Positions 47,888-60,544 are shown, numbered from the stretch's first letter. The stretch is DNA of 64,000 nucleotides from Desarmillaria ectypa (GCA_030407005.1 JAUDYN010000005.1:2542001-2606000); one strand, 5' to 3'. Numbers and translations: made by a program. The notes: generated from the sequence alone by a model not told the origin.

Positions 47888-48346
47888 CATTCTCAGATGG
47901 CTGGCATTCATTGTAACAGTCTCTTTTTTTTGCATTTGACCAGCCTAAGTATATACAAGATACATCATACAGTGTTTTAAAGGACTATATAACCATATTT
48001 TATCTGCCTAATGAGGGAAGAATTCTCCAGAAAATGTGGAGCACAGAGATGTAGAGCAGTTTCAAGTGAATCATAGACAAAGGGAGTCTTCTTCCAGCAA
48101 CTGCGCTGGCGAATCTCCGAAAATGACATCAGATATGTCAATAGAGCAGTTTCACAGCCATTAAAACAAAGCAAAGTGTGTGTCTTATGTACTGTGACAT
48201 AGACTGAATGAGTGCTTTTCAGATATTTGTTAAATGTATCTCCTCAAGAACACAGCACAGAAATTTATAAGGTGAAAAAATAGATCTGAATTATGAATTA
48301 TAAGCGATAAAAAGTCATGAAGCGATCATAATCATCAATGTTCAAG
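47888..48346. other. Spacer, no gene seen
   Basis: The first 215 bp continue the CpG-free character of the adjoining arm; CpG returns at 48104. Contains a T-rich run near 47925. Confidence 0.5.
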
Positions 48347-49146
48347 TCACGCCAAATACGCGAGTTCTGTCAACCTCCTACTTTCGTCATCCTCGATATG
48401 ACTGGTTTCCATCATAATGGTGCCGTGGCTATGAATGGTGATATCTAGTACCGTTCTCGATATGAACGGGGACGAGTTGACGATTGGGATGTCGATTCGA
48501 AGCCCTTCTTCATATCCCTTCTTGGGAACTGAAGAGAAATCCGTGGCACAGGTCAGAGACGAGCGCTCTGAATGTGACGGAGAAGGTGTAGAAGATTCTA
48601 CGTCGTTGGGCCGACGCTCGCCCGGAAGCATAGAGTGGCGACAATCATCTGGGGTCCTATCCAACAGTGGCGAGACAGTGGGTAGGTCCGAATCTTCTAA
48701 ACAGCTAGAACTCGTTTCGACGAATGATATATCGCCTCCTGTGTACCCTCTGTGCACATCTACTTCGGCGAGCCATTCTAGTACATCCCGCATGACTGGA
48801 CGTGCTTCATCTTCGTGCCACATCTTATCCTCCAGAACTTCATTTCCTATGCCTATCTCTTCAACAAGCGTTCGTGCATCATGTTCCGGTTCCCGACCGT
48901 GCACGCTCATCGTTGGTTGAAGCGGAGGCAGTAAACCTCTGTCCCGAAGTGCGTCTTTCCGCCGCTGAATGGCACGCTCGGATGACGACGGACTCTGCGA
49001 AGAAATAGATATTCTATAGCAGCGATAAGTGGCAAATATTTAGGGATAGCATTATAAAAAACGGACTTTTTCCAGCAAATGCTTTTGTATCGTTTTGAAG
49101 ATTCGTTGGTTTTTTCTTTGGATTCGCTAACTCCTGTAGAGGCCAT
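48347..49146 (-). CDS. Acidic protein of unknown function
   Basis: Exons 49146-49067 and 49013-48347 splice through a 53-nt GT-AG intron to 248 residues. The N-terminus is polar (MASTGVSESKEKTNESSKRY), a conserved-looking helical block follows (SERAIQRRKDALRDRGLLPP), and the middle is acidic with Trp residues (EDKMWHEDEARPVMRDVLEW). The C-terminal half is Ser-rich and ends TELAYLA. No signal peptide, membrane segment or known domain was recognised. It sits next to the repeat block, and normal CpG content resumes here. Confidence 0.6.
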
Positions 49147-50759
49147 TAGTAAAGCCTAAGTTCGTTATATTAATTACGAACACAAACTTTGCATAATGCA
49201 TCGGCACGCTTTCCTTACGCCGTTGAAGAACATCTTGTGAGAAGATTGAAAGTCGAGCCACCACTGGGGAGCACGAAGGCAATAGACGGTGGAACGGTAT
49301 GTTAGAAGCCTCTGTTCAAGAAAGATGCTAGATATATAGCAGCGCCGAGTCCTGAGAAGATTGCTGAAAGGGCGTCTCCTAGCGATTTGTGATTTTGATC
49401 TGATTAAAGGGTATCTTATATTGCCAAGTGGCGTCACTGTATATTAATATGGAATAGAGGGCCCCCGAGACAGTTGCAGAAGGTTGCAGATTTGGAGCCG
49501 TGGAGGGATATGTTTAAGAACGCATTAAACTTGAAGTCCGAGCGAGTTAGAATAGGGTGTCTGCGATTCTAGTGACATCACATCACTCCAAATCAAAAAC
49601 GAAGAAGGAGAACTTGGCTGATGACAACGAAGAATCAAGCAGGATTTCGGTTTCGATGGAAATCAAACGTCAAACAGTACGGCAATGAGACCAATGCATA
49701 TGGACCTGACAGGATGTGGCGAAAGCGTGAGTTGGGCGTCCTCAAAGACAACAGCTACAAATCAGTGTTTATTCCCGAACTTTACCGTGGCAGCGACCAA
49801 TGTCTTTGCATGGGTGCCGACGTGATGAATCGCAGAAATCCTTCAGTCTAAGACTAGCCCCTAGTTATCGAGACATCCTCAGCGCTCCCGTTTATTCCAG
49901 ACCATCCATAGTCTACGATTCGGGATTCAGAGGCTTGAGTACAGACACTCAGGAGTTTCCCGTTTGAATCCAGTGGCAAGACAGCTGAGCGACGGTGGTC
50001 GTAAAAGAACCGGGAACCGGACCGAATGCACTGCCCTCGAGCTTTGTATTTAATTGCCATTCTGGTCCTGCTGCTTGCACGACATTTATATCCAAGTGAG
50101 AAAGTGATCTTGACTTTGTCATACATCAGATTTATGCGGTCTTCTATGCGAGTTTTATGACTATCTCGGTGATGTCAGAACACGACAGTGTTGAGATTCG
50201 TGTATCTCTATCATCCGGTATCGTGGTTGTCACTCCTTACCTTTTTTTCTTGTCCATCCTTTCAGAGATATCATGAAAAGTGGCGAGTGCCCATGAGGGC
50301 AGCATGATAAAGTCACAGTGACAACAACGAATACATATTTCAAGCTGGCAATCTCCTACAATATTGCCACAAGAGAAAGGAATAATGAGGGATCACTGCA
50401 GTAAGTAATTGACTCCACGTCGAGGTCTGGAGCCTAGAGTGACAGGCCGATAAAGTCTTCCGAGAATTCATCGAACTATTGCTCATTAGAGCTAACCGAT
50501 GCGGAATAGGTGTAATCGTACCTGCATCATTAAAGATGTAGGCCATGGGGATACTTTCTTGTCGTTGTCCAGATAACCATACCGAAGTTGATGTCTAATA
50601 TTGTCCTCAATCTTGAACCTATACGCGTTGTTCAGTGCTGTTCATGTAGTCCGAGGCTGTTTGGAAGCATCCTTACCGACGCAACACACCCGATTGACCG
50701 GGACCACGGCATATGCCAGGATAGCTACACACGGCTCGCACTGTTTCGCTTAGGATCTA
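49147..50759. other. Intergenic region, no supportable gene
   Basis: About 1.6 kb with scattered short frames on both strands. Nothing recognised. Includes the upstream region of the acidic-protein gene and the eroded 3' end of the dioxygenase relic. Confidence 0.5.
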
Positions 50760-53700
50760 CAGGATAGTCTATGAACACTGTACACAAGTACGATGAAGAC
50801 ACACACCTTCACAGTCAGTGACTCTCCTAGACATCTTTTAGGTGAATCCATGAACGAGACGCGATGACTTGAAAAGGTGCCTACATACTGTGATAGTCCG
50901 AAGATCTCTTGCTGGATGTTTCCATCTAGAGCTGGCTCTAAGTCAACTATGCACATATGTAAGGCATCAGATCTCTTGCCGTAGCACAATACAGACACGC
51001 ACTTGACGCTCCGCAGAAAGTAGGGTCTTGACCTGCGCTTTTCAGCATGTATGCAACGGGGGAGGCAATAGAGGTGGAACTTACGCATGACATTGCGAAC
51101 ACGGCTTTCAACATCCCCCGTTCGAGATTCAGGACTTACGCAGATATTCACAACGTTCGTCAGGGCTAAGATCGCGTGAATGTCGCGTATCAATGTATAG
51201 CAACCCACCCAAAGACAGCTCCACGGACGCACCCACCATAACCGCCAGAACTGTGTTGGTGACTTCGCCTCCAGGAATCCTGAGCTCGACGAGACGTTTA
51301 GCAAAGTTGAAGTCGATTTCTTTGTTACCGCGTCTGTATATCCAAAACGCATTCTCAACCAAATTGACGATGGAGAACTAGGATGTGCTTGGTTAGTATC
51401 GCAAAGAATCGCACATCTGTACAGATTTACCTTATCAGCGGATCTTAAATGATTGGCTAAGTGCTTGACGTCGTGACATACTTTCTACTGCAAGTTTACA
51501 AGTCTGGATCCCTCTACGTTCAAGAATATGTATCTGTCATACTGTGTATTGAACCGATGAATTGTGAAGATGACTTCACGTACTCGTAGATATTTCCCAG
51601 GATGTCATACAACTCCAATGGGGTATACGATCCACGGTGGGAACCCTTGGTCAAAGAAATACCGCACTATGAGCCCGTAGCATAAGTCCAAAGATCCACT
51701 CAAAAAGTCCTACAACACTCACCACTTCCGTTGCAACAAAACCAATCACCAGAGGTTTCAGAACATCACGGACGATATCAATCACACTTTTCACTTTCCA
51801 CCTTGCAGAAAGATTGCTCTGACATGAGCGTAATGGTCTGGGTGTAGAAATATTGTCCAATCTCGTTATCTGACTCCATGGACGCAATGAGCGCGTTTAA
51901 TACAGCTTGACGGCGCTGCTCGTCATTTTCGATGATGTAGAAGCTATACAATACCATCAACTATAGGATTACATGAGAATGAGAAGGGAAGACTCACCCT
52001 TTGCCTTTGGCTTCTAAAACCTTTGCTGCCTTCCGGGCCTGCTTACAGCGAACACTTACAGTCGCCTCCTTTTTCACCGGTCTCTTTAAGTCATATTGAT
52101 TCTCTGATCCCATTTTTGTCAAGTGAACCTTCATTGACTCGGGGGTCATCAACGGAAAGAAAGCGTAAATATTGTTGCCATTCTCGCCAAACTCACGGGG
52201 AAGCGTTCTGAGAAATAACTTCCCGAGAGCGCTTCCAAAGCCGAAGGCATTTGGATCACGTTGACAATCGGCGAAACCCCAGACAGTAAGGTTGGCAGGA
52301 GTGAAGTCGCGAGTGAAGAATCGGTCGCCACGTGTAAGAGCAACTGCATCGCTGAGGATAGCACGGCTAATTGTGTAGCCTACGAAACTTTTGAGAAATC
52401 ATATAACGGCTGTTGGGGGTACCTTACCTGGACATAACCCTGCTCCGTCGACGAGTGGTTTAGCTTCCTCGGCTTGTAGTCCAACGTACAGCTCGAGACT
52501 GTCGATGTTGCCGTATAGCTTTTCCGCAGCAAAAGCAATGTTGGGGTCAAAATTCCATTCTAGGAATGTAGAAAAGGCTGCGGTTATATCTCAGAACCTG
52601 GAGACTTGATATGACTGGTATCACCTACGCCCTAGTCCTAGAAACTGGAAAATATCAACGAGATTAGCCACGTTCCTTAAATGAATGTCGAACCTTTCGG
52701 AAATCGTTGAGAGAACATACACCCCAGCGTCTATTTTGTTCTATTCCTAATATCTCGTGGAGCTGCATAGAAGCTTACGACCAGCATCAGTATGCATGTT
52801 TCTAGGTTCATACGAAGAAAACACACGTGGTGTTCCCCTTGCTCTGAAAGCAGCCGCAGGTTCGTCAGTCCTAGAAGAAGTAGTGAGCAACAACCTGAAT
52901 TTCTCGAATGCTTCACACCCTACGCATCATGCAAAATCTTGGCCAAGTCTTCGTCCTGAAAGGAGCCGTCCCCTCTTCGAAATCATACTGGAACAAATAT
53001 TAAGTGACTCCTGCTCTATCAAAATACTTGACTCACTGTCCAAAAGTCCAACGGGTCACCTCCGGATCCATTTCGCTCAATTTCTTCCCAACAACCTTGA
53101 AGTCAGCTAAGGAAATTTCATCGTATGCTTTCCCATCAAACATATCGTCCATTAATCCATTCACCCAAGTTTCGTCTTTAGCACTTGTGGTAGCATGCTA
53201 GCGGTAAAGGCAGTTAAACTAAACATGAGTTAGGGATGATCGGCGTTATTCAATCCCAGAGAACGCAGCAGCCATACTTCAACGCTACAAACGTTCCCTT
53301 CTCCACGCTCGAATAAGGAATGATTATCTTTTCGGAATTCCTAGAACAAGAGTGAGCGTTGTGGTAAACAAGTCGTCACCGCATAAGTACGGACACCAAA
53401 CGGGTTCAGGCTGCTACCCTCTCGTACAAGACCTAAAATGCATGAGAAGTAATCGGAAAACACAACTAGTTATATCAGCTTTCCGTTCATGTGAAATTGA
53501 GTGGGCACATACTATCTCCGAACCAGCCACAGTTGACCAGGCGAGCAGTCTGAAATAATTCTTCATCTTGTTTGAGGGCAGCTGCAGCTGACAACAGTGA
53601 CGGTTCCAGATACGCGCCACTTTCGTTAACTTCGATTTTGGGCGATGTACTATACAGACAGGTTGGTCTTTCTGCCATCAGGAATGTGGTATTACACTCA

Positions 53701-54201
53701 CATTGTGATTCCTACAGAATAGCACCAGTAGAGCACAAGCAGCGGGTGGAAGTAACATAAGCCTGTTTTCGGCAAATACGTCGTTGTGCAATTTCCCATA
53801 ACCGTCATACTTTCGAACTTTGCATTGGGTTGCTTCGTTATGCCCATACAAAGGCGCCAGATCTATGTAGGAAGACGTCTCATTGATACTGATATCATGG
53901 CGAGATGTTCAGAATACGCTTTAAAGAGACTCTCAGAAGGAGTTAAGATGCACTGATATACGCGTATGTACGACAAGCGCGGCGAATGCGAACATGAGGG
54001 AAGACAATCCTCCTGGATGCTTGGCGAACTGCGTAAAGAATTAACACAGTGCTAAGAAGAAAGGAAGTGACTTACCCCGTCACGCTTCAAGAGACTGCAA
54101 ACCGCGGGTGAACACCGCTGTTAATACAATCATACACATGTTTTCGTCTGACGGTCAGGGTGATGGGTTAGGGGAGACGAAATCCTGGTAGACTTAGACA
54201 T
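50760..54201 (-). pseudogene. Linoleate diol synthase / psi-producing oxygenase, decayed
   Basis: These fungal enzymes join a heme peroxidase-type dioxygenase domain to a P450 domain and make hydroperoxy and dihydroxy fatty acids (oxylipins). In order the relic shows: LLKRDGFAKHPGGLSSLMFA, TSSYIDLAPLYGHNEATQ, DELFQ-like text in QDEELFQTARLVNCGWFGD, FSDYFSCILGLVREGSS, RKDNHSLFERGEGNVCSVE, AAFRARGTPRVF, NFDPNIAFAAEKLYGN, AVALTRGDRFFTRDFTPANL, then P450 parts VIDIVRDVLKPLVIGFVATE, LVELRIPGGEVTNTVLAVMV, and a heme-Cys motif SPKRCLGES. Lesions: the Trp of LYRWHATTS is TAG (53198-53200), frames fail to join near 53660 (after HN) and near 52990, and the first 100 or more residues are missing. Stretches between lesions remain highly conserved, so loss seems recent. 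Confidence 0.85.
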
Positions 54202-55525
54202 CGCAGCGTAGATAGGAAGTTGTTATGGCTCCCAGCTCTCGATATGCTTATATACCAAGTCCCAGGTAACAGATCCAAGATCGTTATCCTGATCGAGGTG
54301 CATAGGTGCGTAACTCGATGTTGGGAGTAACGTGAGCTACTTCTGGCTTGCTAAAGAACGCTTTAAATGCCTGCATCTGCGTTAACGAGCTTGACGTATC
54401 GCATGCGGAAACGTTTCCAATTGGACGTTTCGAGGATAAAGTGAAGGGGCTAAAGCATCTGCTATACTTGGCTTCCAGTTGAACCATAAAAGTCGGTCGA
54501 CTAACACACATCATTCCTAGAAACCCGGCCGCCACGCAAATTGAGTCCAACGATACCTCATATATGGGAAGGTGGCGAAAGACTTTACTTTCCGAGCCCT
54601 ACTGCCGTGAAGCAACGTCTTTTTTTTGGAGATTCAAAAGAAGCATATGGTCGAAGTTGCAACGTTGTAGGGATGTTAATAATAGACCCGACAGCTTCGA
54701 TCACTCCACAGGCACGACGCACACCGGCAACCAACACTTAGCTAAAGAGCGCTTGAACTAAATTGTTAGCGTCGCCGATAATATATACCGACGTCCAAGG
54801 TGATCCATATCTCGCCGCAAGGACTCTTCAAGTTGAACGTTGATCAATAAATAGTTCAGTCATCGCAGCTGGTTTGTTGTTGGAGTTTCGACACATTCCT
54901 ACTTAAAAAATGGGCCGGTCAATTTGTCCTTTCGTTTGCCTTTCAAGTTGGTTGCATGTCCTACGGTCCCAAAGGTGGATAGCTCTGCGAAAACCCGTGC
55001 TAGAATCCAGAACCGATAGCGGCAAATCCATGGTGTGTTGTTATCTTCTGGTTCATGTCTGATTAGGTTGATATCCAGTGGCTTCATTCATCGCACTCCT
55101 TGCTCCATTAGTACCACTTATCGCTCCACCAAGGTAGTCAATTAATTATACTGGTGCACCAACAGATAACAAGAGTATGCGAACAGTATCGGATCCCACT
55201 TCACAGCAACGTTCCTGAGTGGATACACTTCGAATTTGAATGATGGCACCTGCAAGGATCGATCTTCGTTTCTCATCAATAGATCGAATCCTCCTTCTCA
55301 CGACTCCCGCGGAGGTCACTATACGGCTAGTGTATTATGTATTGGCAGTGGAGCATTGCCTCAACGTTTGTTGCCCACCCATCAGATCGAGTGCCGTGAG
55401 GCAGGCCAGGAATCTATCACTACTAGGCCTTGATCTAACCTCTGACTGTATCGTCGAGTTTAATTACAGCTAGATGCATATATATATGTACGTGCTACTC
55501 TTTCACTCTCCCCTCATCCCTTGCC
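54202..55525. other. Intergenic region, no supportable gene
   Basis: Lies between two divergent relic genes. The missing N-terminal exons of the dioxygenase were looked for here on the minus strand and not found. No other gene was recognised. Confidence 0.45.
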
Positions 55526-56587
55526 ATGGTACTCAAACCAACCATAGATGCCGTTCAGAATATTTACACCTTTACCTGGGATGTTGGTCTCTTCGCTATG
55601 AATCTGTTAACCCCGAACCTCACACCTGGACACGTTATCTCAGAAGGATACCCCGGTGCTGGGGGGATATGGCCCGAGTATATTGCGCCCAAGGAAGGTG
55701 ATAGCAAGTGCTCGCGCCCTGCTTTGAATGCCTTAGCTAACCATGGGAAGTGGTGGTAATACGAGTTCACCGAGTACTCAAGTTGCAATTCATCTGAACG
55801 ACATGTGTTCTTCCTCGCGATGGGAGAAATATCCCGCTTCGGGAGCTCTCGCAGATCGTCAGGGCTGCATATTATTTCTCCCCGTCGTTCTGCTACTTTG
55901 TCCCCCTGATTTGTGCGAGGATGCTGCGAAAGGATTACAATAAAGGTTCGGATACTGCACACTATGCTCTGTCTCTGCATTTCTTATCTGAAAAGCGCCT
56001 CCCTTTAGACACCATCAGTCTGTCCGAGCTTGACTTACACAATGGTATTGAACACGACGTGTCGCTTACAAGTGAGTCTTCTCCACCTCCAGCTCCCAGC
56101 CGTCGGTCTCTAACCCCACTCAAAGGACAGGATCGGTATTATCAGCCAAACCAGGGAACTCCTTTTATTCCCTATATCGAAGAGCTTCTCGCCTCCTCTT
56201 CCGGAAAAGCGTCCGATGGTTCGGCCCTTCTCAACCCTGACGACCTCGCACGTTTCTCAGCCAAGCGCCGCATCGAAGCTGCCAACTCTAATCCCGAATT
56301 CTCATTGGATCATAAACACAAAATGTTCGGAAGCTGCAAGTACGTTACTTTTACGATCCACTCTATGACGCCATCTGACTGGAGTATAGTTCGTCGACAA
56401 TGCTTACGATAATGGGTGGAAGAGTGAAAGACCTGAATCGTTTTTAATCGAGGAACGCATTCCTAATAGTTGGGAGCCTAGGGTCCTGTCGAGGAACGGA
56501 CTGACAGTCCTGGAATTCAATCGAACAGTCCCGAAAGTGGAATATGAGACGAAGAAGCTGACAGACAAGAGTAAGAAGGATGAATAG
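55526..56587 (+). pseudogene. Heme-thiolate peroxidase (unspecific peroxygenase family), damaged
   Basis: Chloroperoxidase/peroxygenase family (Peroxidase_2). Seen: GYPGAGGIWPEYIAP, PALNALANHG, LPRDGRNIPLRELSQIVRAA, SPSFCYFVPLICARMLRKDY, the acid-base segment LDLHNGIEHDVSLTR (the EHD motif is intact), IPYIEELLASSSGK, LLNPDDLARFSAKRRIEAAN, and the tail IEERIPNSWEPRV. Three faults: the family PCP motif with the heme-ligating Cys reads SRP, Cys TGC being Arg CGC at 55715-55717; the intron after NHG has no AG acceptor before LPRDG; and a one-base loss near 56435 (CTGAATCG where CTGGAATCG is expected) shifts the frame before the C-terminus. The TAG at 56585-56587 is the original stop. No activity is expected. 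Confidence 0.85.
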
Positions 56588-56803
56588 ACGCGTGTTTTCA
56601 TGTTCGCGAAGTAGATGTCAGGCCCTCTGTGTAACATTCATGCCCGGAGCGACATCTGATAACTTTTTACGGACAATATTTCGGGTCATGGGATCACAGG
56701 AGACACTTTAAAGTACATTTTTACTCGATCTTGTCAACTTGTTGAATTTCGAATCAGCATTCATACTAGGGATACTCCGAACACAAACTAACATTTACTC
56801 CTC

Positions 56804-57119
56804 CTAGTCAGCCTCCAAAATATCGCGGGCATGTTCTTTGGCTTCTTTGGAGACGTTAGGATCTGCAAAAGGGGCTGCTCAAAGTGGAGTGCTGTGCGAT
56901 TACAAGAGAGACTCACTCTTCAAGGTTGCCTTGTATCCACTTGGGGGAGATGTGCGTTAGACGGCAAGAGCGCGAACAAGAACCGTACGTACCCCGCTGA
57001 TTACCGCTCAAGTTGACATCCTCGTCATTAACGAGTGCGCCAGGAGCGGCTCGAGCATGGGATTGAGGGTCCTTTGGCCGGAATACGTCTACTGCACTGT
57101 GGTGGCGTGTGCCTAACAT
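56804..57119 (-). CDS. Conidiation-specific protein 6 (Con-6)-like small protein
   Basis: The end of the frame, spliced across two short introns, reads GYKATLKNPNVSKEAKEHAR then DILEAD and a TAG at 56804-56806. This matches the Con-6 repeat (GYKAxLxNPxVSxEAKxxAxxxL). A degenerate first repeat seems to precede it (DPQSHARAAPGALVNDEDVN). The ATG at 57119 is a guess; an upstream exon is possible. Con-6 proteins are small, hydrophilic, and abundant in spores and under stress; the biochemical role is unknown. Confidence 0.6.
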
Positions 57120-58535
57120 TATGAAACTTAATGGCTGGCAAATGGTTTTAGGCCGTAGCTTCGAGTCAGGAGCGCTTTCCTTCTTTGGCGGGTACCTGAC
57201 ATTGCGAGAAAGCATTGAATCAACGGGGTCATAAAATATGTCCTGCAAAATTTTATTAACAGAAGTTAATGGTCGAAGTGCGTGGCACCGGGTTGAGCGA
57301 CGGGTGTCAGCGGAGAGTCGACGGATGTCTTGTCGCATCATGGTGCCTCTTTAAGCTCTGGCACTTCTCACACATGAAGGGAGATAATGGAACGGCATGT
57401 AGACCGGGCTTGGCGAAGTACGATGTGTTTCAGGGTGAAGAGGAATATCTGGGGGAGGATATTTATTTGGTTTTCAGAAGGAAGCTAGCCTGGCAAGCCG
57501 CTTTTCAGATGCTCGCAGAAAGGAAGGTGTATGTGCTACGTAGTTCCCTGTCCACTTGATTGTTTCAATTTGGGCCCGCATGACGTTAGCAGAACTCGAG
57601 AGGTCTTCAGAAAGCAGCTGTTGTCTCCACGGGTAATGATGGCACAGGGCATCCCAAAGTCGATCTGTGCTAAGCGTAAGGGGTAGGGAATGCGAGATGT
57701 TGACATCAGTCCATAGTGTTGGATTTAATAAAAGAATCGAGCACCAGCAGCGGCATAAACGGCCCAGAGGTCAAAGGCCACGGGAGGTGTTTAGCGAATG
57801 GTCCAGACAGTGGAAAAACGCCTGAGTGTCCATTCTGGTTGCTTCGTAGCTCAACGAAGGTCGGATTGGTCTCTTGTGTTACTAGTGTCGTCCTGTGGTG
57901 CTATCGTGACGTCAAGAATATACTTAATGTCACACCCTAGGACAACAACCTTCCACTGCATACTTCCAACGAGACCGACACACTTCGCATCCTTGCAAAG
58001 ACCATATTACGGTTATTCAGCTGACTTTATGCACAACAAGGCATTCCACTCTCACCGGAAAATATCGTATTTTGCTTCCGTTGATCCTTCCGCTGACGTG
58101 ATCCGATAGGCCTTTGGTATGAGGTTTACTGGTTGGGATACAGAGAAATAGATGAACATCCTGCTAAAAATAAGCTCAAGGGCAAGATCTGAATGAATGG
58201 GCTGACCTCGCATTGCAGCCATGCTCACAAAGTCTGAAGAGAAGCAGGAACCTTGAGTCAAGTGCAGAGGCTAGAGAACCGAGCCCGCTATGCCACTCCC
58301 AAGTTGAAAAATACTCCCAGTAATTACCGGGAAGCAGCAGTCAACTTTGAATTGAGAATTTCGATATTGTAAACCGTCATTAAGTGCAACGGGGCAGATG
58401 CAATCAAGGAAAATCCAACCTGTCGCAAGTTAGGAGTTGACATCTTGGTGTAACACGTCGGAAAGCATTTCGAAGTCAATGTCACAGAGAACATCAATAA
58501 ATCACGATAAACGGAAGCTGCAATACAATGAAGGA
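57120..58535. other. Intergenic region, no supportable gene
   Basis: About 1.4 kb between the Con-6-like gene and CYP51. A plus-strand frame at 57269-57559 and a minus-strand frame reaching 57341 show no motif. Holds the CYP51 3' flank. Confidence 0.5.
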
Positions 58536-60544
58536 CTAATTACGCCGCCTTCGTCGATACTCAACGTTTCTGGGAGTCTGGGGTGTAGGAATCATGGTCT
58601 GCCAAGAATAAGTATGTCGAAAGTCATGTCAGCTCTGAGAGTCAACTCACGTAATAATTGTTAGCAGGGAATGGCTTTGGCAAGCGGAACTCCAGCTCCC
58701 GCACCAGCGTGGCGAGGATCGTTCCGACCTGTAGATACGCAAACTAGGAAGAGACCCAATCAGCTAGTCCGACAACACAAAAGGACTGATCTCACCTGTT
58801 CTCCTACACATCGATGTCTTCCGGCTCCAAATGGCTGATACGGACTCTCCGTTCCTTTACTAACGGCACCAAAACCATAATCAATCTTCTCTCCATGCTC
58901 ATCGACATATATTTCGAGCGCGCGCGCAGCCATGCCTTTCGGGTCAATCCATCTGTATGGATCAAATTTCACAGCATTCCGCCACACTTGCGGGTCCGTA
59001 TGGCTCACTGTCGGTGATGCAAGAACATAGTCTCCCTTTGGTACGACATAGATACCATCTTTCGAGGGCGCAGCAAGAGATGGAGGGACAGGAACGTCTT
59101 CCCGGACGTGTCGCATGATAGTATGGATTGGTGGGTGCAGACGGAGCGTTTCGCGGATGAGCGCGTTCATGAGCGGAAGTTCGCGAGCTTCATCGTAGGT
59201 CATGGGACGAAGTTTTCCGTCGGGCGTACCAAAAAATTTTACTTGTTCTTGGTAGACCTTCTCGCTGCAGAAGTATCATCAGTTTATCAAAGAAATGCAG
59301 AAAGAATAGATAACTCGTACGCGAAATCAGGGTTATCTGCTAACCTAAGAACTGCCCACGCTCCGGTCGACGAGCTCGTGTGTTGACCTGCCATGAGAAG
59401 AGCAATCATGCAGTGTGCCACCTCGGAATCAGTCATTGGCTTTCCACTGCGATATACTTGTCCACTGAGTGCAGTGATCATATCCAACTCTTGCTGGAAC
59501 AGCAATCAGCGATGGTAACAAGGAATACCCTGAAGCCTTACGTCGTCCCCCTTTGCTTTTCTCTGCTTGACAATATCAACGTAAAAGTCCGATATCTTTT
59601 TATGCGCCCTATCGCGTCGCCGGTAGTGCTCCAGAGGCAGATTAGGGAAGAAAAAGTTCATTGGTGTAAACCCGCCATCCAAGTCGGCTATGAGCTCCGC
59701 GAACGACTTGTCGAGGGCCGCACGGATCTGTTTTCCCTGCAGAGTCCTACTGGCGGTGAGGATGGTGATCTCTGCAATCACCTGACAAGGGTCAAATGAA
59801 CCCCACCCTCCAGCGCCCTTTGGATCCTGGTATAACTTGAACACAGGCTCATTGTCCAAGTACGTCTCCACCTCGTCTTCAAACATGCCGACGTACGTGC
59901 GGAACGATTCTGTTGATAAGCCAAATTTGATGAATTTTTTCTGTTCCATGAACTGTTGATTAGGTATGGCGTAGACGACATCATCACCAAACACGGGTGA
60001 GGTCATATGCTGGAAATCAACGCTTAATCTACAAAAGACATATAAGCAGCTGGATGAAGAACGAACCTTATAGGCATCTTCCGCGTTGAACACCGTGGAC
60101 TTTCCGCCCAGCACAAAGTTGTTGCCTTTGGCTCCCAACGCGACAGTGACACGACGTCCAAGCAAAATGAAGGTGAATACGTCGCCGTACTACGTGTGAT
60201 GTCAGCTGCAGCATCAACCGAAGAAACTTAGAATAACAAACATTTTCTTGGCACGCGAATAGAAATGCCAATGGGTCGCTGCCGTACTGGATACTCGAGC
60301 CTATGAACGGGAACCAATGGAAGACTACTGGAGGCTTTGAGCGATCTTGAGGTAGCTGCACGTCCAGGTCAGTCGACTATTTTAGAGCAAAAGCATCAAT
60401 ACTCACCACCTGCCTTAGAACATTGAACACGACCGCAAGGATTGGAATGTTCACAAGAAAAAATAAGACATAGCGCGTGTTGAAGACCTGAGCTGGGTTA
60501 TCGAGCAAGTGATCTACGAGCGGTACCGATGCGTTGGAAGCCAT
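58536..60544 (-). CDS. ERG11: Lanosterol/eburicol 14-alpha-demethylase (CYP51)
   Basis: ER-bound P450 of ergosterol synthesis and the target of azole fungicides. Exons 60544-60407, 60355-60242, 60189-60067, 60009-59542, 59493-59321, 59264-58796, 58743-58651, 58598-58536; 1,641 nt, 546 residues. An N-terminal membrane anchor ([16 protein letters not shown]) is followed by [18 protein letters not shown]. The I-helix reads [11 protein letters not shown], the K-helix [20 protein letters not shown] has the E-x-x-R pair, and the heme loop is [18 protein letters not shown]. The B-C loop has the Tyr residue region [11 protein letters not shown], equivalent to where azole-resistance changes occur in other fungi. 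All introns are GT-AG. No lesion was seen. Confidence 0.97.
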
